A DNA stretch of 64,000 nucleotides, taken from Piliocolobus tephrosceles (Eukaryota; Chordata; Mammalia; Primates; Cercopithecidae). Within the stretch, counting starts at the first letter, position 1, and each line of letters begins with the position of its first letter. Of this stretch, positions 50,313 to 61,660 are shown one piece after another. The notes beneath the pieces are model-generated. The model ran no database searches. It was not told the DNA's origin and saw nothing but the letters and a program-made list of their open reading frames with translations. The DNA lies in contig NC_045439.1 of assembly GCF_002776525.5 (NCBI RefSeq), positions 155,027,407 to 155,091,406 on the forward strand, read 5' to 3'. Made by a program: the position numbers and the translations under genes.

Positions 50313-53300
50313 GTAAGTAATGGAATAATAAAAGAGTTCAGTAGAGGAAGCTCCACGGGAAGAGTCTCCAGCAATCCAGTAGGGAAGAGCTCCACTGTGT
50401 GAGACCGAATCTCCTCAAGTCTGGGGAGGCTTCCTAGGGAGAAGAAACCTTGGCTTCAGTTCTCTGTTCTTCATCAGACTAATGATGAAGGCTTTCAAAT
50501 AGGTTTTCAAAGACCTCTAGTGTCTCAAACAGCTAATCAGTCTTGCAGGAAAAAGATTTATCTCCCTTCCGGCCTCCACTCAGCCCATGTCCCTGCCTGA
50601 CTAGCTTAGAAGATAACAAAAGGAGAAACCTTTCCCTTGCAGGTCTTTAAATGCTTTAGAGGTGTTGCTTGGATTCTGCATATTTCATCTAAAATATTTC
50701 AAAACAAGTGTGTTAAAGTATTCATAGAAAAAACATTTCTTTTGCTTCATAAAAGATTTGTTTTAGTGGGTGCCACTTACAGTATTTCAAATTAAAATGT
50801 GGTTCTACTCCAGGAATTTACTTTATGCAAAACAGTGTAGAAATCAATTTATCATGGAAAACAAAATAAGGCTGGTTAGGCCTATTAACAACAGAAGATA
50901 AGAGAATGAATGAAATTATAGGGGAGCGTCTTCTTAGGGCTTCTATGCTTTCCTGTCCTGAGGTTGGTGATAAAGATGATTTTCTGTAGGTACCAGATGA
51001 TAGAATTACCATCATTAGAAGCCGTAAAACAGAACCTTGATTGCCTGAATTCAGACCTTGAAAAGGACCTGCAGAAACTGGATATGGAGAATCAGGTTCT
51101 CCTTAGAAAGATTAAAGAGAAAGAAGAAACTATTCCAAGGTAAGGCTTTGCAGTTGGTGGGGGAAGGGCCTCTCCTCCCCCGCAGGTCTCCTGGGATACA
51201 GAAGATGGAAGGAAGTTTCACTTATTTGATGGTGAATCTTGGTGTGTTATTTAAATCCTGAAGTATGAACTACAGTGCCATCAAAATACTTCATGGATAG
51301 ATTTTTGCATTAGGTGTTCACATTAGGTTGACATTTTATTGCCATTGCATTTGGTAGTTACTCTGACTTCCTGAGACTTTGGAAGTAGTTTCTTAAACTG
51401 GGGCCCTGGCAGCTTCCTTAGGGGCTGATCCACACCTGGGTGACTTTATATCTTTCAGTCTGGAAAGAGAGCTGGCCTTGTCACTAGAACAAATCAAAGA
51501 GGAGGAGGAGTTGAACTATATCATAGATGATCAGGAGGAATCCCTGAGGGAGCTGGAATTGGAGACAGCAAAGCTGGTAAGGAGGGGTCTAGAAAAGGAC
51601 CCTTGGATGCAATTTGTTTGCATTCTGCTGCTCTCTTTCCCAGGAAGTCATCCCATGTTCAATTCATCTGTATCTAAAATAATGGCTGTTTAAGAGAGTG
51701 TTCTGGGAATGAAGCACTGGGTGTGGGTGCCGAAGAGGCTTTTTTCCTAGGTCTGCTGTGTGAGCCACAGTGCACTTTTCCGACTTGCTAGACTAATCCC
51801 CAGATATTATTCCAGTGACCTGGTGAAGGGGGAGAGATGACAGCAGAGCAACTTTCTTCCCTTGACTTCCTTTTTCCCCACAGGAAAAAAGTAATGCAAT
51901 CCTACGCAGGAATGTGGTGGAGCTTCAGAAAAAGGTAAGGGGTGCCCTGGGTTTTTTAGGGACCCAGAGTCCCTAAGAACATTGTGTCTTCACAAGAGAA
52001 AGGCTGGTGGCTGGCATGCAGGAGGGGTGCTAGGCACATTCAGAATGAGAAAATATATACATAAAAGTTCATGGAAATGCTATTCTCCACACAGCAAAGC
52101 CCACCCTGGAAACAAGCCTCATTTCTTAGGAATCTCAATAAGAGTTATCTTCCAGAACTCTAATCACAGAGACTGGAGAAGAGGGGGTAACTGGCGAAGG
52201 TGGCATGCTCCCTCCACACTGCAGCTGCCAATTATTCTCTGGGCATTACAGATTGTGGTGAGAGGGCTAAAGGGCTGTACAGGGAGAAAGACTTATCCCT
52301 CCTCCCACCACTCTGCCCCATTCTCCCTTCCCTTTCTCATTGTCCTCTCCTCCTCGCTGTGCCCTTGCTTCCATGGGCGATGGGAACAGACAAGTCTGTC
52401 CAGCCCGCATGGAGTCAGGCAGCCTGCACAGGGTGACGGAGATGCTTTTCTGCCAAGCTTCTACCCAAGGCCCGAATTAGTAACCACCGTCTGTACCTGG
52501 GACCCCTAGTCTGCCACTGTCCCAGGTTTTCATGTCTGTGTGCCATACTTAGTTCATGATTTTTGGAATGCTATTTTAGATTTCAGGGCTATTTACAAAT
52601 ATTGACCTTGAAGAAGAAGCCACAAAGCAGATCCTGGAGGAAATGAGGGTGAGTAGAAAAAACAGATTTTCTGGGAGATGTGTCAATTCTCGGTCCTGTG
52701 AGAAATTGCTCTCAAGGACTCCCCTAGGGTACGTACTGGTTACGTCTGTGTACTTATCAGAGATGAGTCAGTGTCCTTTATTCCATGTATGTAATCCCAT
52801 GGCCTGTGGGGCATTCATGACATCACTAGTCACACTAAGAGCAGAGATGACTGCAGTGGATCAAAGTGGAGGGAACTGCTCCAGAGTCCCCATCTTCCAC
52901 CAGTCAATAAAACACAAGTTCTGAATGCCCACTGGGACCTGCCCTCTGGAAGTTTATTACTTAAGTAAGGACACACAAATAAGATATTCAACAGGAAGAA
53001 AATATTAACTCCCATAATCATACAGGGATGTGTCGTGATCTTCTGATTTTCCAACCCATGGCTCAAAGGCCCAAGAAGTTGTTTTTTTGTTGTTGTTTTT
53101 TTAAATTTATTGTATTATCTTTTGCCTCTGCTAGAAGATAAGTCCATTGAGAACATCAGTTGTTGTGTATGTTGTTAATTTGTTTCCCCAGGGCCTAGAA
53201 CTATGTGCCTGGCACATAGTAAACACCCAATAAATATATATTGAATGAATGACTACACTGGACACCCAATAGTGGGGAAAACCCCTATTAGGAAGCTCTC

Positions 53301-56300
53301 TGCATATGTATGTGCTGAGTGTGGCAATTTAACTGAGCCAACTATACAAGAGCCCCACTGTCTTATGCATTTCTCAGAAAAAGAGAAGCCAGGTTTCTCT
53401 CTGTCTCTCTCTCTCTTCTTCTTCTTTTTTTTTTTTTTTTTGAGATGGAGTCTCACTCTGTCATCCAGGCTGGAGTGCAGTGGCAAGATCTCAGCTCACT
53501 GCAACCTCTGCTTCCCAGGAATTAAAGCAATTCTCCTGCCTCAGCCTCCTGAGCGGCTGGGACTACAGGCATACGCCATGATACCTGGCTAATTTTTGTA
53601 TTTTCAGTAGAGATGGGGGTTCACCATGTTGGCCAGGGTTCACCATGTTGGCCAGGGTGGTCTCAAACTCCTGACCTCAAGAAATCTGCCTGCCTCGGTC
53701 TCCCAAAGTGCTGGGATTACAGGCGTGAGCCACCACGCCTGGCCCAGGTTTCTCTTTTATTTTCTGTGTGATTCGGAGGACATGCCAGTACACCCTATGA
53801 AATATGAGTGGGAGAAAGAGGCTTGTGAGCTTTGGTCAGTAGGCCTGGAGGAAGGAGGATGGCTGGGCTCACTGAATGGGGCACTGGCCTACTGAGGCAT
53901 AAATGTCAGCTCTGCCACTCTGCAACTTTTAAACAAGTTGCATACTTAACTTCTCCGCGCCTTTGTTTCCTCATCTGTAAAATGGTGGGGGGGTGGGTAA
54001 TAACAAGTGCCCACCCTAAATTGTTATCAGATGTCTTCAACATATGATAGCCATTAGTATCATGCTCTCTGCTGGTCTGGAGATGGTGATAATTACCAAC
54101 TTCCCTTCCATGAAAGAATGCTAGTAGTAACTTTCTGCTGTCACTCATTGTCTTCCACAGGCAAGACTACAGAAGTCAACAGAGTCCTGTGCAAAGCAAG
54201 AGGAGGAGCTGGCCAAGGTAGAGGCAGTGTCTCTTCCACTGAGGGTCTGTCAAGATAGAATGGGAGAGAATCCCAAGGGTCTTAGAAACAGATCTGTTGA
54301 GGCATGGCGGGGGAGGTACAAAAACATCTTGCAAATGAATTTCTGATTCTTATCCATTCTTATGCAGCTGAAGGGAAAGAAAACTTCTACTAAAAATCCT
54401 GCTTTTACCATTTCTTACACCTCTATGTCAAATACCATTGTTGAATTCCAAACCAAAGTGCCTTGCCACATCCCCTGGTATATCACCCGACAGGCATATG
54501 ACAACTTGGGCAAAATATTTCCTTTGCTTAAGATCAGACCCTGTGCCTAACGATGAGATCACCTCTTTGTGATGTGATTGTTGTTTCCTTCAAGTCAGGA
54601 GTTGCTAGGTAACCAGCCAAGTGCCAGTGCACCAGGTAGGGCCCCAGGCAGGAGGCTGGGTTTGGCTCTGATTTGACTCATGGGGTTTGTTAATTTTCTT
54701 TCTTTTTAGATAGAGAGTGACTACCAATCTGTGTCTGAGCTCTGTAAGGACCAGGTCTACTACATAAAGGTACAACCCATCTGGAGGAGAAGTCTGAGTA
54801 GAGGCAGAATGTCTCCAAGGCCATGGGTTCCTTGTTTTTTCGTTAGGCTAGAATGTGTCACTAGGAGAAATGCTCTATATACAACAGCAACAAGAAGACG
54901 GATGTTTGTTAAGGATTTACTTTGTGCCAAGTACTGTGCTAAGCACTCAACATATATATAGTATTCTTCTCAATGAATTTGTTCAATAATTCTGTGAGCA
55001 TGACAGTTATGATCAAGGGGATAATGAGGTTTCAGGACGTTAGACCGCAGCTAGTAATGGGGAACACAGCTAGCAAACGTCAGAATTGGGATTTGAATAC
55101 AAGCAGGGACCTGAATGGGAGGGAGATCTTTTTGTTTATACACATCCATTCTGGTTACTAATATCTTTGAATTTTTTATTAGAACCTCTCCCCCACTGGT
55201 GTGTGCATACTGATGAGTATACTGTTTGGAAAATAATTAGCAGAATGCTTTTATTAATGACATCATGATGAAATATGGAAATTTTCCATTTATGACTTTT
55301 TTTTTAACTTCATGGAAAGAAATACCAGGAAGTTCTGAGGAAGATGAAAGAGGAAAAGGAGGCGCTGCTTCTTGAGAAAGAAATGTAAGCTCAGAAAAAT
55401 GGCCTCCCTGATGGACTGCAGTGGCAGTCCGGCAGTCCGGGTGGTCTTTGAAGGGAGGGGTGCTTCTCAGCATAGTGTGTGTCACTGTGTAAACGGCCTC
55501 CAACAAGTCATCTCTTTCAGCCTCGGCTCTGTGGTTCAGACTGGAAAACCACCAGCATTCAGACTTTCTTCTTGCCTTCCTCAGCAATTGGTGTTTTAAA
55601 AGTCTCTTTTTGGCCAGGCGTGGTGGCTCAAGCCTGTAATACCAGCACTTTGAGAGGCCGAGGCGGGTGGATCACCTGAGGTCAGGAGATCGAGACCATC
55701 CTGGCCACATGGTGAAACCCCGTCTCTACTAAAAAATTACAAAAATTAGCCAGGCCTGGTGGTGGCCACCTGTAATCCTAGCTACTTGGGAGGCTGAGGC
55801 ATGAGAATCCCTTGAACCCGGGAGGTGGAGGTTGCTGTGAGCCGAGATCATGCCACTGCACTCCAGCCTGGGCAACAGAGTGAGACTTCCTGTCAAAATA
55901 AAGTATCTTTTTAATGTTCTTCTCTCTCTCTCTCTTCTTTTTTTTTTTTGTTATTGTTGTTGTTGTTGCTGTTGTTGTTTGTTTGAGACAGAGTTTCACG
56001 CTTGTCGCCCAGGCTGGAGTGCAACGGTGGGATCTTACTTAACCGCACCTCCACCTCCCAGGTTCAAATGATTCCCCTGCCTCAGCCTCCCAAATAGCTG
56101 GGATTACAGGCATGTGCCACCGTGCCCAACTAATTTTTGCATTTTTAGTAGAAACAGCATTTCACCATGTTAGCCAGGCTGGTCTCGAACCCCTGATCCC
56201 AGGTGATCCACCTGCCTCAGACTCCCAAAATGCTGGGATTACAGGCATGAGCCACCGTGCCCAGCCCTAATGCTCTTTTCACATGTCCTCAGTTGCATGT

Positions 56301-59300
56301 CATTCCTGAAAATTATCTGGAGCTATGTTCAGAGAGTAAGAAACGTAGTAAAAAGAGGACTAGGGGCCCAGAAATATTCCTTTATGTGTGTGTACTGTCC
56401 CCTTTCCCAGGATGCTGCGGGTCCACCAGACTGACCAGAGGCCCCAGTGATGCCCTTTTATACTTTCTTTCCATAGACTGTATGATGTCTCAGGACTTGT
56501 CACACTTTCCTTTTGATTATTTATACTTTTCAATTGCATTATATAATATATATAAAGTGCACAAATTTTATATAGTTTGGTGAATTTTTATATGTGAGAA
56601 CACCACTGAGATCAAGCTATGGAGCATTTTGAGTTCCCGAAAAGTCTCCCTGTTCCCTCCTCCCAGTCAATACACCTGGAAAAGTAACCATTCGCCTGAC
56701 TTCTATCTCTTTCTTTTTAAAGCATTCTTGACCTTTGTGTAAATGTATTATGTTCTTGATTGTGTCTAGCTTTCACTGAGACTCACTCACATTGTTGCTT
56801 GTTCTTTTTCATGGCTGTTATAGTCTATATAACATACAGAAATATGGCACAATTTATTCTACTGTTAAGGAACATGTTGTTTATTTCCAGTTAGGAGATT
56901 TTAATAATGCTGCTACAAGCATTCTTGTGCATGTCTTTTGATGGATGTATCCTCTCATTTTTCTTGGGTTATATACCAAGGAATAGAATTTCTAGGTCAT
57001 AGGGTATATACATCTTTGGTTTACTAGATAAGCTGAACAATTTTCCGAAGTGCCTGTACCAACATCCCCTCCCATAAAAAATGTACAAGAGTTCTAGTAA
57101 TTCCTCATCCTTACTTTCACTCAGTATTTACAGCCTTTATGACTTTAGCTAGTCTGGCAGGAGGCTGTAGTGATGTACAATTTTGATTTTAAAAACATTT
57201 TATTACTGAATAATAATGATATTTTATGTGCATTTTATTGCTGATTAATAATGATGTTTTATAGCTTTTCACACAGTTTGGAAATTTGAATGTCCTCTTT
57301 GTGATATGCCTTTTGCCTGCGTCTGTGAGATTGTTAGTCTTTTTCTAATTGATTTGTAGGAGTTCCTTATTTTTTTCATAAGACCCTCTGTCAAATGTAT
57401 GTATTATAGGCTATTCTGTGGCTTTCCTTTTTTACTTTCTTAATGACATTTTGGATAAACAATAGTTATTAATTTGGGGAACAATCTAATCTGCGAAATG
57501 TGTCAATCCATTCTTTTTGCTTTCTGCCTTTTTGAGGTCATAAAACTACTCTCTACGGTTTCCCCTAGAATTTTTTATCATTTACCTTTTACTCAGGTTT
57601 ACATGCTTTTGGAATTTATTTTCTTTTCTGTGGTGTGAGGTAGAGATTAAAATTTGTGGGGTTTTTTTTTTTTTTTTCCATATGGATATCCAATTGGTCC
57701 AGCACCATTTATTGAAGAGACTACGCATTTGCAGTGGTGTCTTATTTTATGTCTGGTGACCATATATGTGTGAGTGTTTCTGGATGCTTTATTCTGCACA
57801 ATTAGTTGCTGTTTCTATCCTTATGCCAAAACTACACTAATTACTGTAGCTTTATAATTAGTATTGATATGGTAGCTTAAATTCTGCATGCTTATCTTGG
57901 CTTTCTTGGCCCCTTGAATTTCTATATAAATTTTAAAATTGATTTTTCAACTTCTACCAAAACAAAAACAAAAAACCTTGCTGAGATGTTGATTGGAGTT
58001 ACATGGAATCTATAGATAAAGTGAGAGGATAATTAGTATCTAAACAATAGTTTTCCAGAGCCAGGTGCTGTGGCTTGTACCTGTAATGCCAGCGTTTTGG
58101 GAGGCTAGGAGGGGAGGTTCTCTTGAGGCCAGGAGATGGAGACCAGCCTGGGAAACATAGCAAGACACTATCTCTAAAAAAAAAAAAAAACAAATTAGCT
58201 GGTCATGGTTGTGTGTGCCTATAGTCCTAGCTACTCAGGAGGCTGAGGCAGGAGGATTGTTTGAGTCCAGGAGTTTGAGGTAAAAGTGAGCTATGATTGC
58301 ACCACTGTATTCCAGCCTGGACCACCAGAGCCTGGACCAAAAACAACAATAAAAATAAACAATAGTTTCACATACCATGACATCTTTATCCCTCCATTTA
58401 TTTAGATCTTTAATTTCTCACAATAATGTTTTATAGTTTTCTGTGTGGTGTTCTTATACACTTTCCATCAGATTTGTTCCTAAGTATTTAATATTTTTAA
58501 TGCTACTGTGAATGCGGTGTTAATTTAATTTTCTTTTTTTATTAATTTTTTTTTTTAAAAATAGAGACGGTGGCCGAGTGTGGTGGCTCATGCCTGTAAT
58601 CCCAGCTCTTTGGGAAGCTCAGGCAGGTCAGGAGTTCGAGACCAGCCTGACCAACATGGTGAAACCCTGTCTCTACTAAAAATACAACAACAAAAAAAAA
58701 TAGCCAAGTGTGGTGGTGCATGCCTGTAGTCCCAGCTACTTGGGAGGCTTAGGCAGGAGAATTGCTTGAACCCGGGAGGCGGAGGTTGCAGTGAGCCGAG
58801 ATTATGCCACTGCACTCCAGCCTGGGTGACAGAGCGAGACTCCATCTCAAAAAATATAAATAAAATAATAAAATAAAATAAAATAAAATAGAGACAGGGT
58901 CCTATTATGTTGCCCAGGCTGGTCTCAAACTCCTAGACTTAAGTGATCCTCCTGCCTTGGCCTCCCAAAGTGCTAGGATTACAGGTGTAAGCCAACATGC
59001 CCAGCCTTGATTTTTTAATTGATTACTGTTAGTGCATAGAAATACAATTGGTTTCTATATTTTGAACTTGTATCATTAATCTTGCTAAATTCACCTCTTC
59101 TAAAAATTTCTTTTAGCTTCTCAACTATAAATAATAACAATTATATTTTTTCCTTTTCAGTCTTTAACTTTTTATTTCTTTTTCTTGCTTTATTGAATTA
59201 TTTGCAAGCATTTGCAGGCATTATTTGCTGGTATTATTTATAGGCATTTCCATTAATGGACTCAATCCTATTGCAGAAAGTGAAACTTAGGACAGCAAAA

Positions 59301-60900
59301 CAAATGAACAAACAATGAACAGAAGGTATTGGCGAGTCAATAAAAGCAAGCAGATTCTGGAAGGGATCTGGCACTTGGAAAAAGAGAATCATGGGCATTA
59401 TTTCCCCATTTCTATAGCTTCTAGCCTGAAGAAAGACCAAACTGGGTGTGCAAGATGCACCAGCAGAGAAAACCTATAGTCTTTTTGGAGTAACAAAATA
59501 GGGAATAGAGAGTTTGAGGCAGCCAAAGATACTGGGGAAAAAGTAGAGAGTCAGACATGGGGACATGGGGAGTTCCCAAATCTGTGTCTGAACTGTACCT
59601 GAATCTCTGACCGGACTTCCCAACCATGCATGCTCAGGGCAATGTGTGAGCAGCCCAACTCAGGACATAAGACCAGACCTGACACTGAGCTGCCACCAAG
59701 ACACAAACTGCAGTTTGAATCCAACGTCAGGGTTATATCCAGCTTAGTTTTCACTGATTGTCTTTCTTTTAAGAATGAATCACATCTTCCTGGTTCTTTA
59801 TAAGTTGAGCAATTATGGATTTTAAATGTTGAGCGTTGTGAATGTTACCAAGAGTCTAGGATGTCACATAACTTAGGAAAGCACCTTTCATCAGCCTCTC
59901 AGATTACGTTACCTAATTCTTGGCTCTGATCTCTTTCCCAGATCCAAAGCCCAGAATGACTCCTCTCAAATAGTGAAACCTGGGTCAATTTTGGTGGACA
60001 CTACCCAAAGAAACATGGCAAGTTTTTCCTATTCCAAACCTGGGTTTTCCTCTACCCCTCCCTCTCCTAGGTTCTCCCTCTCTTTCCCTCCTTTTTAATA
60101 ATCCTATAATTAGGAAGTAATGAGGTTTAGTGCCTACTCCACACCACGGAAGCTAGGACGTGGCAGAGGCAGAATTCAAACCCAGGCGTCCTGACTCCAG
60201 GGCCTCTGCTCTTCTGCCTCTCTGTGAACACATGAAAAGCCATAGCTGTGCTTTCTCATTGCTTCCCACAGGAGAAGACCACCATTAAGAAACAGGAGAG
60301 AATCTGTTGGTACAAGTAAGTGGAAGAATCTTGCCTTTACCTAGCCTAGACCACATTTCACTCTGTGCATTACCTGATGAGGGCCAAAAGAACAAGAATA
60401 AACACATCATCCAGTGATCAGAATACACAAGGCAGCCCCAAATTTCTCCCAACCATTCTTACTTTTCTCAGTGCAGAATTATAACACCAGAGTTAAACAA
60501 CAGTTATAAATAGCTGGAGAAATGTGTGGCTCTTTCTGAGAAATTTGGGATAAAGATGTAGGTTGCATTTAACTTTCAATTTTCATTCTTACGATCCTAG
60601 GTAGAGCCCTTTCCAGTTTTCAAGCCCTGAACTTGATTTCCTCTGTGATATTCCTTGTTGGGAAGAAAATTTAGAATGCATTAATTTTCTTAGTTATCTT
60701 CAGGCTTAGAAATTTTAGAAAAAGATCCTTGAACTCTCTGTGCCTTTGGTTTTTTAGTTTTTGAAATAAGAAGATTGACCCTGAAGAGCTTCAAGTGGCA
60801 CTTTAATAAAAAGCCTCAATTTACGATATTTCAAAATAGTTGAAGGTCTTAGACCTGTTGCCAGAGTAGGATTTTCTTGAGTGCACACAAGAAAACACAT

Positions 60901-60949
<49 letters not shown>

Positions 60950-61660
60950 AAGCCCCTTTTATTGGTTTGCTTTAGCACCTGTTTAGAAAAAAGCTAATCC
61001 TCATCATTTTTCCTGGATGTTAATGTCACCGATGGCTAAATCTTATTTCAAATTCTAAAATTGCCCATTGTAGAGGACCTGGAAAGAACCACTGGACACA
61101 AGGCTCACAAGTGATGGTCCTAAACATTTTCTGACAACCCTAGAAAGGCCTGTCCCGTACACAGTACCTGGAAAGTCTTCTTTCGTACCTCTAACTTTTC
61201 TACATAGAAAATGTCAGGAGGACTATGCTGTTGGAGGACTGAATGTCAGGAGGGTTGTATTCAATTTCTAACCATGACATCACTCTTTTTCTGTATTTGC
61301 CTCTTCCCTACTCTTACCCTGTGTCCCCATTCCCTATTTTCCCTTATCAACTTTGCCTGAAGAAAGCAATTCACCAGCCATTTATGACTATGAGTTTGCC
61401 TTTAACTGCTTGACCTCAGGCTGTCTTTTTTCTCATGCAAATAATGAACATCTCTTTGCAGGCATTTCCAGTATCTCACCTTCATGGCCCTAGTCTTCAT
61501 TAGGTTGCTGGCTTATGTGTTTTTCCACCTGCAGTACATAAACCCAGATCTTTTCGTGGATGTCCTGCCCCTGGTGCTGAGCAGGGGCACCTTGGAGAGG
61601 CTGAGGGAGGTCTCATGTCCCTTCCTCACTCTAGCAGTGGAAGAAGCGCTACCACACTAG
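50275..61660 (+). CDS. TMCO5B: TMCO5-family protein, most likely TMCO5B (11 coding exons, intact frame)
   Basis: Seen: exons 50275-50312, 50990-51139, 51459-51576, 51884-51934, 52580-52648, 54161-54217, 54710-54769, 55320-55384, 59942-60017, 60272-60315 and 61462-61660 join into 927 nt (308 codons plus TAG) with no internal stop. Residues about 17-202 are Glu/Lys/Leu-rich, with heptad-like spacing typical of a coiled coil. Residues about 247-266 (YLTFMALVFIRLLAYVFFHL) form one hydrophobic segment, followed by INPDLFVDVLP and a C-terminus ending in LPH. Family knowledge: TMCO5A and TMCO5B are small, testis-biased, single-pass coiled-coil proteins of poorly known function. From memory TMCO5A is shorter (about 288 aa) and TMCO5B about 307 aa, so the length and tail favour TMCO5B. 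Inferred: a membrane-anchored protein with its coiled coil on one side. The human copy is, as I recall, listed as a pseudogene; here the frame is open. Introns 2-4 are short; intron 8 (4.6 kb) is full of repeats. Confidence 0.88.
50990..51139 (+). CDS. TMCO5B: TMCO5B coding exon 2
   Basis: Acceptor TTTCTGTAG and donor AG|GTAAGG. Encodes residues about 13-63, including PSLEAVKQNL and DLEKDLQKLDMENQ, the start of the coiled coil. Frame is open throughout. Confidence 0.88.
51459..51576 (+). CDS. TMCO5B: TMCO5B coding exon 3
   Basis: Acceptor TCTTTCAG and donor CTG|GTAAGG. Encodes residues about 63-102, highly acidic (IKEEEELNY, DDQEESLRELELE), continuing the coiled coil. Confidence 0.88.
51884..51934 (+). 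CDS. TMCO5B: TMCO5B coding exon 4
   Basis: A 51-nt phase-0 exon with acceptor CCCCACAG and donor AAG|GTAAGG. Encodes residues 103-119 (EKSNAILRRNVVELQKK). The length is a multiple of three, so it could be skipped without changing the frame. Confidence 0.88.
52580..52648 (+). CDS. TMCO5B: TMCO5B coding exon 5
   Basis: A 69-nt phase-0 exon with acceptor CTATTTTAG and donor AGG|GTGAGT. Encodes residues 120-142 (ISGLFTNIDLEEEATKQILE and on). Confidence 0.87.
53098..53252 (+). repeat. L2 3' end in intron 5
   Basis: 'gtgcctggcacatagtaaac' then 'caataaatatatattgaatg' is the classic L2 end. Confidence 0.88.
53401..53743 (-). mobile_element. AluS-like in intron 5 with 20-bp internal duplication
   Basis: Complete antisense Alu with a (CT)n/T tail. 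Target duplications ccaggtttctct flank it. 'ttcaccatgttggccagg' is repeated in tandem at about 53618-53657. Confidence 0.93.
53870..54050 (+). repeat. MIR SINE in intron 5
   Basis: 'tttgtttcctcatctgtaaa' preceded by the MIR core; diverged. Confidence 0.82.
54161..54217 (+). CDS. TMCO5B: TMCO5B coding exon 6
   Basis: A 57-nt phase-0 exon with acceptor TCTTCCACAG and donor AAG|GTAGAG (weak at +4 to +6). Encodes residues 143-161 (ARLQKSTESCAKQEEELAK). Confidence 0.87.
54710..54769 (+). CDS. TMCO5B: TMCO5B coding exon 7
   Basis: A 60-nt phase-0 exon with acceptor TCTTTTTAG and donor AAG|GTACAA. Encodes residues 162-181, including the family-like SELCKDQVYYIKKYQ stretch that runs into exon 8. 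Confidence 0.88.
54890..55120 (-). repeat. MIR SINE in intron 7
   Basis: 'tttactttgtgccaagtact', 'gctaagcactcaacatata' and 'agctagcaaacgtcagaatt' match antisense MIR. Confidence 0.8.
55320..55384 (+). CDS. TMCO5B: TMCO5B coding exon 8
   Basis: Acceptor GGAAAG follows a T-rich tract about 15 nt upstream. Donor is AT|GTAAGC. Encodes KYQEVLRKMKEEKEALLLEK and ends the coiled coil near residue 202. An inverted Alu pair begins about 230 bp downstream. Confidence 0.86.
55612..55901 (+). mobile_element. Alu in intron 8, left arm of inverted pair
   Basis: Complete Alu starting 227 bp after exon 8. Its partner in the opposite direction begins about 36 bp after it. Confidence 0.93.
55938..56266 (-). 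mobile_element. Alu in intron 8, right arm of inverted pair
   Basis: Complete antisense Alu with T-tract and (GTT)n at 55951-55983. Flanks taatgttctt and taatgctctt suggest the target duplication. Confidence 0.93.
58057..58357 (+). mobile_element. AluJ-like in intron 8
   Basis: Diverged Alu with taaacaatagtttt target duplications at 58041 and about 58358. Confidence 0.9.
58536..59006 (-). mobile_element. Old antisense Alu left-arm fragment split by a younger Alu
   Basis: 58536-58571 and 58887-59006 join as one antisense Alu arm ('aaaatagagac' on both sides is the duplicated target). Confidence 0.85.
58572..58885 (+). mobile_element. AluS-like nested in older Alu
   Basis: Complete Alu with a (AAAAT)n tail at about 58850-58885. 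Confidence 0.92.
59230..59941. other. End of intron 8, nothing recognised
   Basis: No repeat or exon recognised before the exon 9 acceptor. Confidence 0.45.
59942..60017 (+). CDS. TMCO5B: TMCO5B coding exon 9, ends at a GC donor
   Basis: Acceptor CTCTTTCCCAG. Encodes residues about 203-228 (SKAQNDSSQIVKPGS and on), a polar linker between coiled coil and membrane segment. The exon ends ATG|GCAAGT, a GC-type donor. The nearby GT at 60022 would shift the frame to a stop within six codons, so the GC site is needed. Confidence 0.82.
60115..60235 (-). repeat. MIR-like fragment in intron 9
   Basis: 'ggcagaggcagaattcaaac' and 'gtcctgactccagggcctct' match the antisense MIR end. Confidence 0.65.
60272..60315 (+). 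CDS. TMCO5B: TMCO5B coding exon 10
   Basis: Acceptor GCTTCCCACAG and donor AA|GTAAGT. Encodes residues 229-243 (EKTTIKKQERICWYK), a basic stretch just before the membrane segment. Confidence 0.85.
60893..60948 (+). repeat. (CA)n(GA)n microsatellite in intron 10
   Basis: acacac run to 60913, then agagag to 60947. Confidence 0.97.

Larger units (their letters stand above)
56500..59220 (-). mobile_element. Old L1 (L1M) in intron 8, interrupted by Alus
   Basis: Antisense ORF2 pieces: 'agcaccatttattgaagaga', 'ttccattgtagctttataat'-like order, 'gttcctaagtatttaatatt', 'cttgctaaattcacctctt'. Broken throughout. Confidence 0.82.

Noticed and set aside
51982..52509. 175-codon frame in TMCO5B intron 4
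   Set aside because: Lies between two well-supported exons, does not match the spliced frame and shows no domain.
60018..60023. Ordinary GT donor for intron 9 at 60022
   Set aside because: Adds four bases to exon 9 and leads to a stop soon after the junction; the GC donor at 60018 keeps the frame.
50275..61660. Assignment to TMCO5A instead of TMCO5B
   Set aside because: The spliced length and the N-terminal and tail sequence differ from TMCO5A as I remember it; kept as the alternative because no alignment was run.
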